Positions 41,373 to 49,590 of a stretch of 64,000 nucleotides of DNA are shown piece after piece; position 1 is the stretch's first letter; each line of letters opens with the position of its first letter. The position numbers were made by a program, and so were the translations under genes. The stretch spans positions 124,001 through 188,000 of the forward strand of contig NZ_JFFR01000023.1 of assembly GCF_000695685.1 (NCBI RefSeq), written 5' to 3'. Source of the DNA: Vibrio fortis. GTDB taxonomy: Bacteria; Pseudomonadota; Gammaproteobacteria; Enterobacterales; Vibrionaceae. Under the pieces are notes generated by a model. It was given only the letters and a program-made list of their open reading frames with translations. It was not told the origin of the DNA and searched no databases.

Positions 41373-42377
41373 TTAGTGATTGGCGAGGTAGTGTCGAACT
41401 TGCGTGATCATATCTTCCTTGGCATGAGGGGAGATGAAACTCGCTTCGATGGCGTTGATGCTAAATTGTGCGAGCTCTTGTTTGGTGATCTCGTGAGCGT
41501 GGGCAACGGCTAAGAAGTTATCGTTCATGTAGCCACCGAAGTAGGCTGGGTCATCCGAGTTTATGGTTACACATACCCCTTTTCTTAAAAGCTCAATAAT
41601 GTTGTGCTGCTGCATAGTCTCAAACACTTTTAGTTTGGTGTTCGACAAAGGGCACACCGTTAAAGGCATACGATGCGCGACCAGCTCTGCTACGAGCTCA
41701 GGATCTTCACTGCAGCGCACACCGTGGTCGATACGAGTAACACCTAACATCTCGATGGCATCTCGAATGTTCTGAGCCGACCCTTCTTCACCCGCGTGCG
41801 CCACACTGAGGAAGCCGTGGTTGAGTGCTTCTTGAAACACACGTTGAAACTTTTCTGGTGGGTGGCCCACTTCAGATGAATCGAGCCCGACGCCAATAAT
41901 GTGCTTTTTGTAGGGAAGGGCTTTACTGAGAGTGGTGAAGGCGCTCTCTTCATCAAGGTGGCGTAAGAAACACATGATCAATTGACTGCTGATCCCGAGC
42001 TCTTGATCGGCCTGTTTGAGAGCGCGAGTGATGCCTGCGATCACTGTTTCAAATTCAATCCCTCGCTCAGTGTGGGTTTGAGGGTCAAAAAAGATCTCGG
42101 TATGAATCACATTGTCTTGTTGGCATTTGAGCAGGTAAGCCCATGTCAGGTCGTAGAAATCTTGCTCGTGAATCAGGACATTGGCACCTTGATAATAGAT
42201 ATCGAGAAACGATTGTAGGTTGTGAAATTGATACGCTTGACGCACTTGATCTGGACTGTCGAATGGGATGTCGATGTTGTTGCGTTTTGCCAATTCAAAC
42301 ATCAGTTCTGGTTCGAGTGTGCCTTCTATATGTAGGTGCAGCTCAACTTTCGGTAGATTTTTGATGAAGCTATCCAT
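41373..42377 (-). CDS. Adenosine/adenine deaminase family protein, probably adenine deaminase
   Basis: The 334-residue amidohydrolase has the metal site HLHIEGT, the HAGEEG segment with the catalytic glutamate, HGVRCSED and the terminal NSDDPAYFGG. The words NLQSFLDIYYQGA and GLDSSEVGHPPEKFQ mark the adenine-deaminase subgroup of this family, as in the Pseudomonas enzymes, rather than classical adenosine deaminase. It probably converts adenine to hypoxanthine in purine salvage, matching the purine permease and gpt genes 5-7 kb on. Automatic annotation would likely call it add. No adenine riboswitch is visible upstream. Confidence 0.8.
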   Translation of the reverse strand: MDSFIKNLPKVELHLHIEGTLEPELMFELAKRNNIDIPFDSPDQVRQAYQFHNLQSFLDIYYQGANVLIHEQDFYDLTWAYLLKCQQDNVIHTEIFFDPQTHTERGIEFETVIAGITRALKQADQELGISSQLIMCFLRHLDEESAFTTLSKALPYKKHIIGVGLDSSEVGHPPEKFQRVFQEALNHGFLSVAHAGEEGSAQNIRDAIEMLGVTRIDHGVRCSEDPELVAELVAHRMPLTVCPLSNTKLKVFETMQQHNIIELLRKGVCVTINSDDPAYFGGYMNDNFLAVAHAHEITKQELAQFSINAIEASFISPHAKEDMITQVRHYLANH

Positions 42378-42732
42378 AGCGACTCCTTAGCTATTTTAAT
42401 TATGGGCGGAGTAGTTAAGACATTGAACATTGATGGGTAATCGAGTCGATTAGTGGGTTCACTTGCCTATGTTTGAGCATAGTTCATTTCATCATTAACG
42501 CTTTATTCTCTGCAAAATGGAGGGGAAGAAAGGAGGAATGAAATCGAGAACACTGAGTCGCAAACGATTTGCACAATTGGAGTGTGATCCGCTGCAAATA
42601 TTTGCAGCAATGTTTATGGATTTGTGCTCTAATACCGCGCTTACCAAGGGATGGTGTTAAAAGATGCTCACATAGATGGAGTTATCAAAGTTGACCGATC
42701 CCTTAATGATCTCCCTTAGGAAAATACAGAAC
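42378..42732. promoter_or_regulatory. Upstream region of the DUF3622 gene
   Basis: A 355-base spacer between divergent genes. It holds an 18-bp perfect palindrome (42591-42608), a near-palindrome CGCAAACGATTTGCAC (42569-42584) just before it, and no convincing small gene. Confidence 0.5.
42591..42608 (+). promoter_or_regulatory. Perfect 18-bp palindrome, probable operator
   Basis: GCTGCAAATATTTGCAGC has no loop, so it reads as a dimeric protein-binding site rather than an RNA hairpin. It lies 125 bases upstream of the DUF3622 start. The binder is unknown. Confidence 0.5.
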
Positions 42733-43050
42733 ATGTCTAAGACCAAAAAATTTGATATCCGCCTTTCAGAAAAACGCAATGGCTGGTGTGCAGAGATTAC
42801 TCGTCAAGTAACTTCTCGCTCAACTCGCGTTTCTAAGCGTGAAACGGGTTTTGAAACTGAAGCTCAAGCACAAGAGTGGGCAGAGAAAGAGCTGGCATCT
42901 TTCGTTGCTAACCAAGCTGAGCGTAACGAGCGTAAAGCAGAGCAGCGTAAAGAGCGTGATGAACTGCGCCACGCTAAAGAGCTAAAAGCTGAGCAAGCGC
43001 GTGAAGCACGTGCAAAAGCTCGCGCAGCAGCTGAGCTTGACGCTGAATAA
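42733..43050 (+). CDS. DUF3622 family protein
   Basis: This 105-residue protein has a compact N-terminal half (FDIRLSEKRNGWCAEITRQVTSRSTRVSKRE) and a C-terminal half that is one long, highly charged helix rich in Ala, Glu, Lys and Arg, probably a coiled coil. It matches the DUF3622 group known from vibrios; the function is unknown. I start it at the ATG at 42733, after an AGGAAA element; a longer frame from 42676 adds an unconvincing tail. A strong terminator follows. Confidence 0.8.
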   Translation: MSKTKKFDIRLSEKRNGWCAEITRQVTSRSTRVSKRETGFETEAQAQEWAEKELASFVANQAERNERKAEQRKERDELRHAKELKAEQAREARAKARAAAELDAE

Positions 43051-43091
43051 GATTCAGATTCTACCAGGTTGAGTTTACTCGCCCGGTAAAG

Positions 43092-43130
43092 AAAGGCCCC
43101 AATCGTATTGAGCGATTGGGGCCTTTTTTG
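43092..43130 (+). terminator. Bidirectional terminator after the DUF3622 gene
   Basis: A 13-bp stem AAGGCCCCAATCG/CGATTGGGGCCTT (43093-43105 with 43113-43125) is followed by TTTT. It lies between convergent genes. Confidence 0.92.
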
Positions 43131-43159
43131 TGGAGTTTGTTTTATCGCTCGGCAAGCGA

Positions 43160-44206
43160 TCAGTTATTTAGAGTCGTCAGCCAATCTTCTTCAGCAACTT
43201 CTTCAATGTAGTTTTCTACTGACTGTTCTACATCTTCATCATCTTGTTTGAAGTAAGCAATGTGGAACACCGCATCACCTTCATTAACCAGTGGCAGAGT
43301 TTGCTGACCAATTACAATACCGCCTTTTTTGGTGATGATTTGACTCTCTTGGTGTCCCAGTGGTGAACTGACGTACGCCAATGTTTGTCCCGCCTCAACC
43401 TTTTCACCTAATCTCACCATGTTACGTAAGATGCCGTCTGATTCTGCGCGAATCCAACTGGTGGAGCGGCTGATAACAGGCTCTGGTAGCTTTTTACGGT
43501 TTGGTCTAAGCATCCCGATAGCTTTCATTACCTGATGAATTCCCAAGTAACCAGCACGGATTGCTAGGTGATCAAAGCGCAGAGCTTCACCGCCTTCGTA
43601 CGTCAGTACCGGAATACCAAGCTTCTCTGCTTCGCTACGCAGTGAACCGTCACGAAGTGGTGAGTCGATGATCACTGGTGTCGCAAACGCGTTAGCGATT
43701 CTTAATGTCTCAGGGTTCGATAAGTTTGCACGAATCTGAGGCAGGTTGGTGCGGTGAATGGCACCTGTATGCAAATCTAAAATGTAGTCACAACGCTTCG
43801 CGACGTTCTCAAAGAAGGTGAACGCGATACGAGACGTTAGTGAGCCTTTCTCACTTCCTGGAAAGCAGCGGTTTAAGTCGCGGCGATCAGGTAGGTAGCG
43901 AGATTTATGAATAAAGCCAAACACGTTAACGATAGGCACGACAATCAGGGTACCTTTTAGCTTTTTCGGTTCGATAGCGTTGGTCAGTTGACGTGCAATC
44001 TCAACACCATTGAGCTCGTCACCGTGAATCGCTGCGTTCACCATCAACGTTGGTCCCGCCTGACGACCATGAATCACCTCGATAGGGATCGATAGTGGTG
44101 AGTGGGTATATAGCTGAGCCGCTTGCAGCTCAATCTCCATTCGTTGGCCTGGTTGTACAGTTTGACCAAGGAGTTCGAATGGTTGGTTAGGTTTTAGTCT
44201 TGCCAT
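43160..44206 (-). CDS. Succinylglutamate desuccinylase/aspartoacylase family zinc hydrolase
   Basis: The 348-residue protein has the M14-like zinc-binding pattern of the AstE/AspA family: NAAIHGDELNG (His and Glu ligands, about residues 57-67) and LDLHTG (third ligand, about 143-148). A C-terminal beta-rich domain begins near 250 and resembles a biotinyl/lipoyl-like barrel. It would remove an acyl group from an N-acyl amino acid or peptide; the true substrate is unknown. It stands alone and convergent with the DUF3622 gene. A rimK partner, common for this subgroup, is not in the window. Confidence 0.82.
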   Translation of the reverse strand: MARLKPNQPFELLGQTVQPGQRMEIELQAAQLYTHSPLSIPIEVIHGRQAGPTLMVNAAIHGDELNGVEIARQLTNAIEPKKLKGTLIVVPIVNVFGFIHKSRYLPDRRDLNRCFPGSEKGSLTSRIAFTFFENVAKRCDYILDLHTGAIHRTNLPQIRANLSNPETLRIANAFATPVIIDSPLRDGSLRSEAEKLGIPVLTYEGGEALRFDHLAIRAGYLGIHQVMKAIGMLRPNRKKLPEPVISRSTSWIRAESDGILRNMVRLGEKVEAGQTLAYVSSPLGHQESQIITKKGGIVIGQQTLPLVNEGDAVFHIAYFKQDDEDVEQSVENYIEEVAEEDWLTTLNN

Positions 44207-44465
44207 TTAGGTTTCTCAACGAATGGATAATGGATTAAATCGGAATGTACCAATCGTTGATTTTTAGTACGAATCAATCACTTTACGGTGACGACAAAAA
44301 TTTTTAATGAGGTGTGTTTGAGAATGGAATCGGCGTTGATTTAATCTTAATCAAGTTAATTGCTTAGCGCTTTATTTCTGACAATTCGCTGATAATTGGG
44401 AAGAAATCGACTGCTACTATCCAGCGCCTTTTTTTGGGCGACTATATTAATTAACTGAGATCGTT

Positions 44466-45005
44466 ATGAAAAAAACAATCACTAAGATCGTAGCTCTGGC
44501 TGTCGCGTCGGTAGCTCTTTCAGGCTGTGTGGGCAGTAATGCTGTTACTGGTTACCTAATGCAATTTAACCTTAAAGCGGTCGACAACCGTTACGCGCGT
44601 GGTGGGTTGAACATGTTGCTCGCACCTGTTTACGGTCTAACTGTGGCAGCGGACTACTTAGTCTTCAACTCTCTAGAGTTTTGGACGGGTAAAAACCCAA
44701 TTACTGGTACCCCGCATATCTTCGATAGCAAAACTGATACTTACATCGACATCAACCACCAGCTTGATAAGTCTCTCACTGAAGCGCCAATCGCACCTCT
44801 AACTCAAAATCGTGTGATTGAGCGTGGCGAAATGGTGCAGTTGGATGAAAACACGATTCAAATGAGCATCACTTACCAAAATGGTGAAGAGGCGACTTTG
44901 ATTGGTGTGCGTGATGGCGAAGTGGTGACGTACTCTATCGATGGTGAGATTGTTGCTCAAACCTCAATGGATGAGTTAGCGGCTTACGCGGCAGCTCGCG
45001 CGTAA
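44466..45005 (+). CDS. DUF3332 family lipoprotein
   Basis: The 179-residue protein has a lipoprotein signal with lipobox LSGC (lipid-modified Cys21). A conserved hydrophobic middle follows (NRYARGGLNMLLAPVYGLTVAADYLVFNSLEFWTG), then a beta-rich C-terminal domain. It matches the DUF3332 group by its opening and central block. The function is unknown; an envelope location is expected. AACTGAGATCGTT precedes the ATG, a weak ribosome binding site. A strong bidirectional terminator separates it from pepD. Confidence 0.78.
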   Translation: MKKTITKIVALAVASVALSGCVGSNAVTGYLMQFNLKAVDNRYARGGLNMLLAPVYGLTVAADYLVFNSLEFWTGKNPITGTPHIFDSKTDTYIDINHQLDKSLTEAPIAPLTQNRVIERGEMVQLDENTIQMSITYQNGEEATLIGVRDGEVVTYSIDGEIVAQTSMDELAAYAAARA

Positions 45006-45023
45006 TACGTAATATTCGTTAGT

Positions 45024-45060
45024 TAAAAAAACAGGTACTCAATGAGTACCTGTTTTTGTT
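45024..45060 (+). terminator. Bidirectional terminator between the DUF3332 gene and pepD
   Basis: The 12-bp stem AAACAGGTACTC/GAGTACCTGTTT (45029-45040 with 45044-45055) has a 3-base loop. Runs of A and T on the two sides fit both convergent genes. Confidence 0.9.
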
Positions 45061-45077
45061 TCAGCTAGAAAAGCGAA

Positions 45078-46550
45078 TTATGCTTTTTCTGGGATTGCTT
45101 CAAGTAGTGCAACCATTTGGTTCCAGAATAGCTCAACCGTATCAATCTTCACTTTCTCATCTGGAGAGTGAGGGAACTTGATAGTAGGGCCGAAAGAAAC
45201 CATGTCCATATTCGGGTAAGGTTCTTTGAATAGACCACACTCAAGACCAGCATGGATAACCATGATGTTTGGCTTGTGACCGTAGATGCCTTCGTACATG
45301 TCGCGGAAGATGTGCATGATTTCAGAATCCGCATCTGGCTTCCAACCTGGGTAAGCACCAGAGAACTCGATGCTCGCACCAGCAAGCTCAGCTACAGAGT
45401 GAAGCATGCTTTCAACTTGGCTACGGCCAGAGTCGATCAGAGAACGAATTAGGCAAAGTACTGTGATTGAGTTCTCTTCTGTCGTGATAACACCCACGTT
45501 TAAAGATGTCTCAACAACGCCTTCAATCTCATCACTCATACGGATCACTCCGTTTGGCGCTGCATTAAGTGCTGCGATGAAGCGAGCTTGGTCAGCCGCT
45601 GCAAGTGCGCCCATTTCAACTGAAGCTTCTTCGTTGAAAGTCACAATGCTGTCTTCTACTTTACCTAGCTCTGTTGAAAGAAGCTCCGTGTAGTAGTTGT
45701 ATAGCGAAGCCAGTTTCTCTTGGTTTGCCGCTGGTACAGCAACGGTTACGAAACCTTCACGAGGAATCGCGTTACGTAGGCTACCGCCTTTGAATTCTAC
45801 GATGCGTAGGTCTAGCTCTTTTGCGTGACCCGCTAGGAAACGAGCAAGCAGTTTGTTTGCGTTTGCACGACCTGTGTGAATATCACAACCTGAGTGGCCG
45901 CCTTTAAGACCTTTAAGCGTTAGCTTACGAGTCACGAAATCTGCTGGGATTGCAGTACGAGCAACGTCAAATGTCATTGCGCCGTCGATGCCGCCAGCAC
46001 AACCCATGTACACTTCGCCTTCTTGCTCTGAATCGGTGTTAAGAAGGATGTCACCCTCTAACCAACCCGCTTCAAGACCGAACGCACCAGTCATACCTGC
46101 TTCTTCATCTACCGTTAGTAGAACTTCGATTGGGCCGTGCTTGATTTCGTTTGATGCAAGAACCGCAAGACATGATGCCATGCCCATACCGTTGTCTGCG
46201 CCAAGCGTTGTGCCTTTCGCTGTTACCCACTCGCCGTCGATGTACGGTTGGATTGGGTCTTTAGTGAAGTCGTGAACCGTATCTTCGTTCTTTTGTGGAA
46301 CCATATCGATGTGAGCTTGTAGTACCACACCTTTTTTGTTTTCCATACCCGGCGTTGCTGGCTTCTTGATGAATACGTTACCTGTTGGGTCACGGCGTAC
46401 ATCTAGGCCTTGTTCTGTTGCCCAAGCAATAATGTATTGAGCAAGCTCTTCTTCGTGCTTTGATGGGTGTGGGATTGAGCAAATCTTATCGAAAAACTGC
46501 CAAAGTGGGGCAGGGGATAATTTACTGATCTCAGAATGGAATTCAGACAC
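45078..46550 (-). CDS. pepD: Aminoacyl-histidine dipeptidase (carnosinase-like), M20 family
   Basis: PepD is a cytosolic zinc dipeptidase that cleaves dipeptides such as Xaa-His. The 490-residue protein has the M20C metal-site blocks LQAHIDMVPQ, LGADNGMG, DEEAGMTGAFGLE and NTDSEQEGEVYMGCAGG. A dimerisation domain follows, and the C-terminal block IHAGLECGLF...SFGPTIKFPHSPDEKV closes the active site. Its place before the purine permease and gpt is typical of vibrios. Confidence 0.95.
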   Translation of the reverse strand: MSEFHSEISKLSPAPLWQFFDKICSIPHPSKHEEELAQYIIAWATEQGLDVRRDPTGNVFIKKPATPGMENKKGVVLQAHIDMVPQKNEDTVHDFTKDPIQPYIDGEWVTAKGTTLGADNGMGMASCLAVLASNEIKHGPIEVLLTVDEEAGMTGAFGLEAGWLEGDILLNTDSEQEGEVYMGCAGGIDGAMTFDVARTAIPADFVTRKLTLKGLKGGHSGCDIHTGRANANKLLARFLAGHAKELDLRIVEFKGGSLRNAIPREGFVTVAVPAANQEKLASLYNYYTELLSTELGKVEDSIVTFNEEASVEMGALAAADQARFIAALNAAPNGVIRMSDEIEGVVETSLNVGVITTEENSITVLCLIRSLIDSGRSQVESMLHSVAELAGASIEFSGAYPGWKPDADSEIMHIFRDMYEGIYGHKPNIMVIHAGLECGLFKEPYPNMDMVSFGPTIKFPHSPDEKVKIDTVELFWNQMVALLEAIPEKA

Positions 46551-46764
46551 GGATGACTCCTTTTTTATTTAATAACCATATCTTTAGGTAAAAGTGGTTT
46601 GGTATAAAGGACAATTATCTAAAATATGGGTCTGTTTTGATGCCGACAGCATACCATTTGAGTGAGGCAACGAGTAGGTGTTGTAACAGGCAATTGTTGC
46701 AAAGTTTGAAAATAGATTTGTTGCTTCGATCAAAAATAGGTACCCAGTTGCTTAATAAGTTGCC

Positions 46765-46780
46765 GTGCAAACGTTTTTGC
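46765..46780. promoter_or_regulatory. PurR-like box upstream of the small gene and pepD
   Basis: GTGCAAACGTTTTTGC matches the core of the PurR consensus (GCAAACGTTT with a GC on the far side). It lies about 215 bases upstream of pepD and 99 bases before the promoter of the 30-residue gene. Confidence 0.45.
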
Positions 46781-46863
46781 CGGTCTGTTTTGTAATTTAA
46801 TTACATTTTGAGTTTGTTATTTAGTCTTTTTAGGCTGAAAGTGTGATTTGGTGCAAAAAATAC

Positions 46864-46891
46864 TTGTAATCTTTTTTCGTTGGGGTATATT
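46864..46891 (+). promoter_or_regulatory. Sigma-70-type promoter for the 30-residue gene
   Basis: TTGTAA (46864-46869) and TATATT (46886-46891) are separated by 16 bases. They imply a leader of about 105 bases before the ATG at 47004. The leader has short self-complementary stretches (GAG-TAAATG-CTC, GGA-TGAG-TCC) but no riboswitch class I recognise. Confidence 0.45.
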
Positions 46892-47003
46892 AATAACCAA
46901 CTTCTGAGACGAAGAGTAAATGCTCAAAGGATGAGTCCGTTTATCGCCTCCAAGGAACTGAGAAATCAAAATTGTTTTTAATTGATTTATTAAGGTGATA
47001 GTT

Positions 47004-47096
47004 ATGAAAGGTTTACCATCTGCAATGTTCTGGCTTAACAGCTCTGTTTACACTAGCAACTTTGCATACCCAACTAGCTTTGGTTACAACAAGTAA
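47004..47096 (+). CDS. Probable 30-residue small protein
   Basis: A short frame encodes 30 residues beginning MKGLPSAMFWLNSSVYTS and ending FGYNK. An excellent ribosome binding site, AAGGTGAT, lies at 46992-46999. A sigma-70-like promoter is upstream and a strong terminator downstream (47177-47208), so the unit is complete. The product is rich in aromatic and small residues (Phe, Tyr, Ser, Asn) with only two lysines and no clear membrane helix. I do not recognise it. It could be a leader peptide, a small regulatory protein, or the coding part of a dual-function RNA. Confidence 0.55.
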   Translation: MKGLPSAMFWLNSSVYTSNFAYPTSFGYNK

Positions 47097-47176
47097 TCTG
47101 AGCGTGTGACTTGAACAGTTTGTTCACCCCTATATATTGGAATTTTTTTACAACCCTCTTGGTTGACTGATTCTAC

Positions 47177-47208
47177 CGCCACTCATATTTGAGTGGCGTT
47201 TTTTTTGC
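47177..47208 (+). terminator. Terminator of the small-protein transcript
   Basis: The stem CGCCACTCA/TGAGTGGCG (47177-47185 with 47190-47198) is followed by eight T. It lies 80 bases after the 30-residue frame. Confidence 0.9.
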
Positions 47209-47640
47209 CTGCTGTTTTCCCACCATTTTTCTAATTCCACGATTTGTTATCCCAAGGCTTCATAGCCACTCCAATGCATTATTGATATCAGGGCTTTTGG
47301 TACCACTCTATTCAGATGGGAATAGGAGCTGGTTAAATTTTGCACCACAACTGAGCAGAACTTCCATTATTACCAGATCTGTTGAAAAGAGCGGTGCTTT
47401 AATGACTTTTATCGTACGGTCTTTGCTGTCTTTTCTTAGTGAATTTTCGAGGTGGTAGAAAAAAACACCACTTGTTTTGCATTTTTTTGATAATTTTAAG
47501 TGTCTGTTTTCAATGAATTTAGTGGCTAAGAATAGTCTGCTTTAATCGCCCTGTTTCATACGTTTTCTCTATTAATATTGGTTAGAGTCTTAATTCTATC
47601 TGGAATTTGTTATTTGATGACTTTATAATCCTGAGCCAAT
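47209..47640. other. Unassigned spacer upstream of the purine permease gene
   Basis: About 430 bases in which I see no supported gene. A frame at 47189-47458 starts inside the terminator, lacks a ribosome binding site and encodes nothing recognisable. A TATAAT box at 47624-47629 with a poor -35 is the likely permease promoter. Confidence 0.5.
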
Positions 47641-47645
47641 CGATT

Positions 47646-47661
47646 ACGCAACCGTTTACTT
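47646..47661 (+). promoter_or_regulatory. PurR box upstream of the purine permease gene
   Basis: ACGCAACCGTTTACTT is close to the PurR consensus ACGCAAACGTTTTCNT. It lies just downstream of a TATAAT box (47624-47629) and 22 bases before the start codon, a position suited to repression by PurR with guanine or hypoxanthine. Confidence 0.6.
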
Positions 47662-47683
47662 TCTACCCTTATAGGATTCGATA

Positions 47684-48973
47684 ATGTTCGAAAAGCTATT
47701 CAAACTCAGTGAAAACGGCACCAATGTGCGCACTGAAATCATCGCCGGTCTAACGACCTTCCTAACTATGGCTTACATCATTTTTGTAAACCCAATGATC
47801 TTAGCTGATGCAGGTATGGATCACGGCGCTGTATTTGTAGCAACCTGTCTAGCTGCGGCTATTGGCTGTTTCATCATGGGCTTTGTAGCCAACTACCCAA
47901 TCGCTCAAGCACCAGGCATGGGCCTGAACGCGTTCTTTACTTATGCGGTTGTAATGGGCATGGGGTATACGTGGCAAGTTGCTTTGGCTGCGGTATTCGT
48001 GTCGGGCGTTATCTTCATTTTCTTAAGCATTTTTAAAGTCCGCGAATGGATCATCAACTCGATTCCTATGTCACTGCGTGTGGGTATCTCTGCAGGTATC
48101 GGTCTTTTCCTTGCGTTTATCGCTCTAAGCAACGCGGGTATCGTTGTTTCTAACCCAGCAACGAAGGTATCTCTGGGTGATATCACAGCGATTGGCCCTA
48201 TTCTGGGTGCACTTGGCTTCTTCTTAACAGTTGCATTGGTTCACCGTGGTGTGAAAGGTGCAGTAATGATCGCGATTCTTGCTATCACTGCGATTGCAAT
48301 TGTTATTGGTGATGTGCAATACGGTGGTATCGTTTCTGCGCCACCAAGCCTAGCGCCAACATTCATGCAGCTAGATTTCTCTGCTGTATTTGAAATCGGT
48401 ATGATCTCGGTTGTGTTTGCTTTCCTATTCGTCGACCTATTTGATACCGCAGGTACGCTAGTTGGCGTTGCGACAAAAGCAAACCTAATCAAAGAAGACG
48501 GCAAACTTCCTCGTCTTAACAAAGCACTGCTTGCTGACTCAACAGCAACGTCTATCGGTGCACTTCTAGGTACATCAAACACCACTTCTTACGTAGAGAG
48601 TGTTTCAGGTGTTGCAGAAGGTGGTCGTACAGGTCTAACGGCTGTTGTCGTGGGCGTACTTTTCCTTCTTGCTCTATTCTTCTCGCCGCTAGCGGGCATG
48701 ATTCCAGCTTACGCAACGTCAGGTGCGCTATTCTATGTAGCAATTCTGATGATGTCTGGTCTGGTTGGCATTGATTGGCGTGATCTTACAGAAGCAGCAC
48801 CAGTCGTGGTAACATGTCTGCTTATGCCGTTGACGTACTCTATTGCAGAGGGTATCTCTCTAGGTTTCATCGCTTACGCTGCAATTAAGCTGCTAAGTGG
48901 CAAAGGTCGCGACGTTTCTATTGCCGTTTGGGTAATGTCTGTGATCTTTATCCTTAAGTACATCTTCGCTTAA
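47684..48973 (+). CDS. NCS2-family guanine/hypoxanthine permease (GhxP/AzgA-like)
   Basis: The 429-residue protein has the nucleobase:cation symporter-2 fold of the AzgA-like branch, with about fourteen membrane segments. Signatures are TFLTMAYIIFVNPMILADAGMD near the start, GMGLNAFFTY, and the substrate-site block FDTAGTLVGVATKANL, followed by LGTSNTTSYVESVSGVAEGGRTG. It imports hypoxanthine, guanine or adenine with protons. A PurR box precedes it and gpt follows after 64 bases with a hairpin between, a salvage pair. Confidence 0.9.
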   Translation: MFEKLFKLSENGTNVRTEIIAGLTTFLTMAYIIFVNPMILADAGMDHGAVFVATCLAAAIGCFIMGFVANYPIAQAPGMGLNAFFTYAVVMGMGYTWQVALAAVFVSGVIFIFLSIFKVREWIINSIPMSLRVGISAGIGLFLAFIALSNAGIVVSNPATKVSLGDITAIGPILGALGFFLTVALVHRGVKGAVMIAILAITAIAIVIGDVQYGGIVSAPPSLAPTFMQLDFSAVFEIGMISVVFAFLFVDLFDTAGTLVGVATKANLIKEDGKLPRLNKALLADSTATSIGALLGTSNTTSYVESVSGVAEGGRTGLTAVVVGVLFLLALFFSPLAGMIPAYATSGALFYVAILMMSGLVGIDWRDLTEAAPVVVTCLLMPLTYSIAEGISLGFIAYAAIKLLSGKGRDVSIAVWVMSVIFILKYIFA

Positions 48974-48981
48974 TCGCTTGC

Positions 48982-49005
48982 AGAGGCCATGTCGATATGG
49001 CCTCT
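48982..49005 (+). other. Intercistronic hairpin between the permease gene and gpt
   Basis: A 9-bp stem AGAGGCCAT/ATGGCCTCT (48982-48990 with 48997-49005) lies 8 bases after the permease stop codon. No T run follows, so it is not a good terminator. Confidence 0.4.
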
Positions 49006-49037
49006 AACAACATGACAATTTATTAGGTTTAATTACT

Positions 49038-49502
49038 ATGAGTAACAAATTCATCATCACATGGGACAACATGCAATCTTACTGCCGTGAACTGGCTGCT
49101 AAGCAAATGCCAGCAGAACAGTGGAAGGGTATCTGGGCAGTAAGTCGTGGTGGTTTAGTACCAGGCGCAATCTTGGCTCGTGAGCTAGGTATTCGCTACG
49201 TTGATACAATTTGTATTTCTAGCTACGACCACGATCACCAACGTGATATGACTGTCGTTAAAGCGCCAGAGGGTGACGGTGAAGGTTTCCTAATCGTTGA
49301 AGACCTAGTAGACAGCGGTGACACTGCACGTAAACTGCGTGAAATGTACCCTAAAGCGAAGCTAATCGCGGTATGTGCTAAGCCTTCAGGTGCAGCACTA
49401 CTAGACGATTACATCGTTGATATCGCACAAGACACATGGATTGAACAGCCATGGGACCTAAGCCTAGGTTACATTGAGCCAGTAAATCGCAAGTCAAAAT
49501 AA
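49038..49502 (+). CDS. gpt: Xanthine(-guanine) phosphoribosyltransferase
   Basis: Gpt joins xanthine or guanine to PRPP to form nucleotides. The 154-residue protein has the PRPP-binding loop [14 protein letters not shown] (about residues 83-96), the [18 protein letters not shown] strand-helix and the closing [12 protein letters not shown], all typical of bacterial Gpt. It follows the purine permease, so uptake and phosphoribosylation are encoded together. A strong terminator follows. Confidence 0.95.
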   Translation: MSNKFIITWDNMQSYCRELAAKQMPAEQWKGIWAVSRGGLVPGAILARELGIRYVDTICISSYDHDHQRDMTVVKAPEGDGEGFLIVEDLVDSGDTARKLREMYPKAKLIAVCAKPSGAALLDDYIVDIAQDTWIEQPWDLSLGYIEPVNRKSK

Positions 49503-49522
49503 GCATAATCTGTGTTTTTTGA

Positions 49523-49552
49523 GAAATGACCCTTTATAGGGTCATTTTTTTT
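49523..49552 (+). terminator. Intrinsic terminator of gpt
   Basis: The stem AAATGACCC/GGGTCATTT (49524-49532 with 49539-49547) has a 6-base loop and is followed by a run of T. Confidence 0.9.
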
Positions 49553-49590
49553 TATATCATTACAGTCATCATCCTCGACTGAGAATCCCC

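Noticed and set aside
42378..42560. Adenine riboswitch before the deaminase gene, as in V. vulnificus add
   Set aside because: The conserved purine-aptamer core is absent from the upstream region, and the gene belongs to a different subgroup.
46898..47003. Possible riboswitch in the leader of the 30-residue gene
   Set aside because: I compared it by eye with TPP, FMN, purine, glycine, SAM and cyclic-di-GMP classes; only isolated short words such as CTGAGA fit, so no class can be supported.
47189..47458. 89-residue reading frame upstream of the purine permease
   Set aside because: It begins inside a terminator hairpin, has no ribosome binding site and shows no recognisable domain or compositional bias of a real gene.
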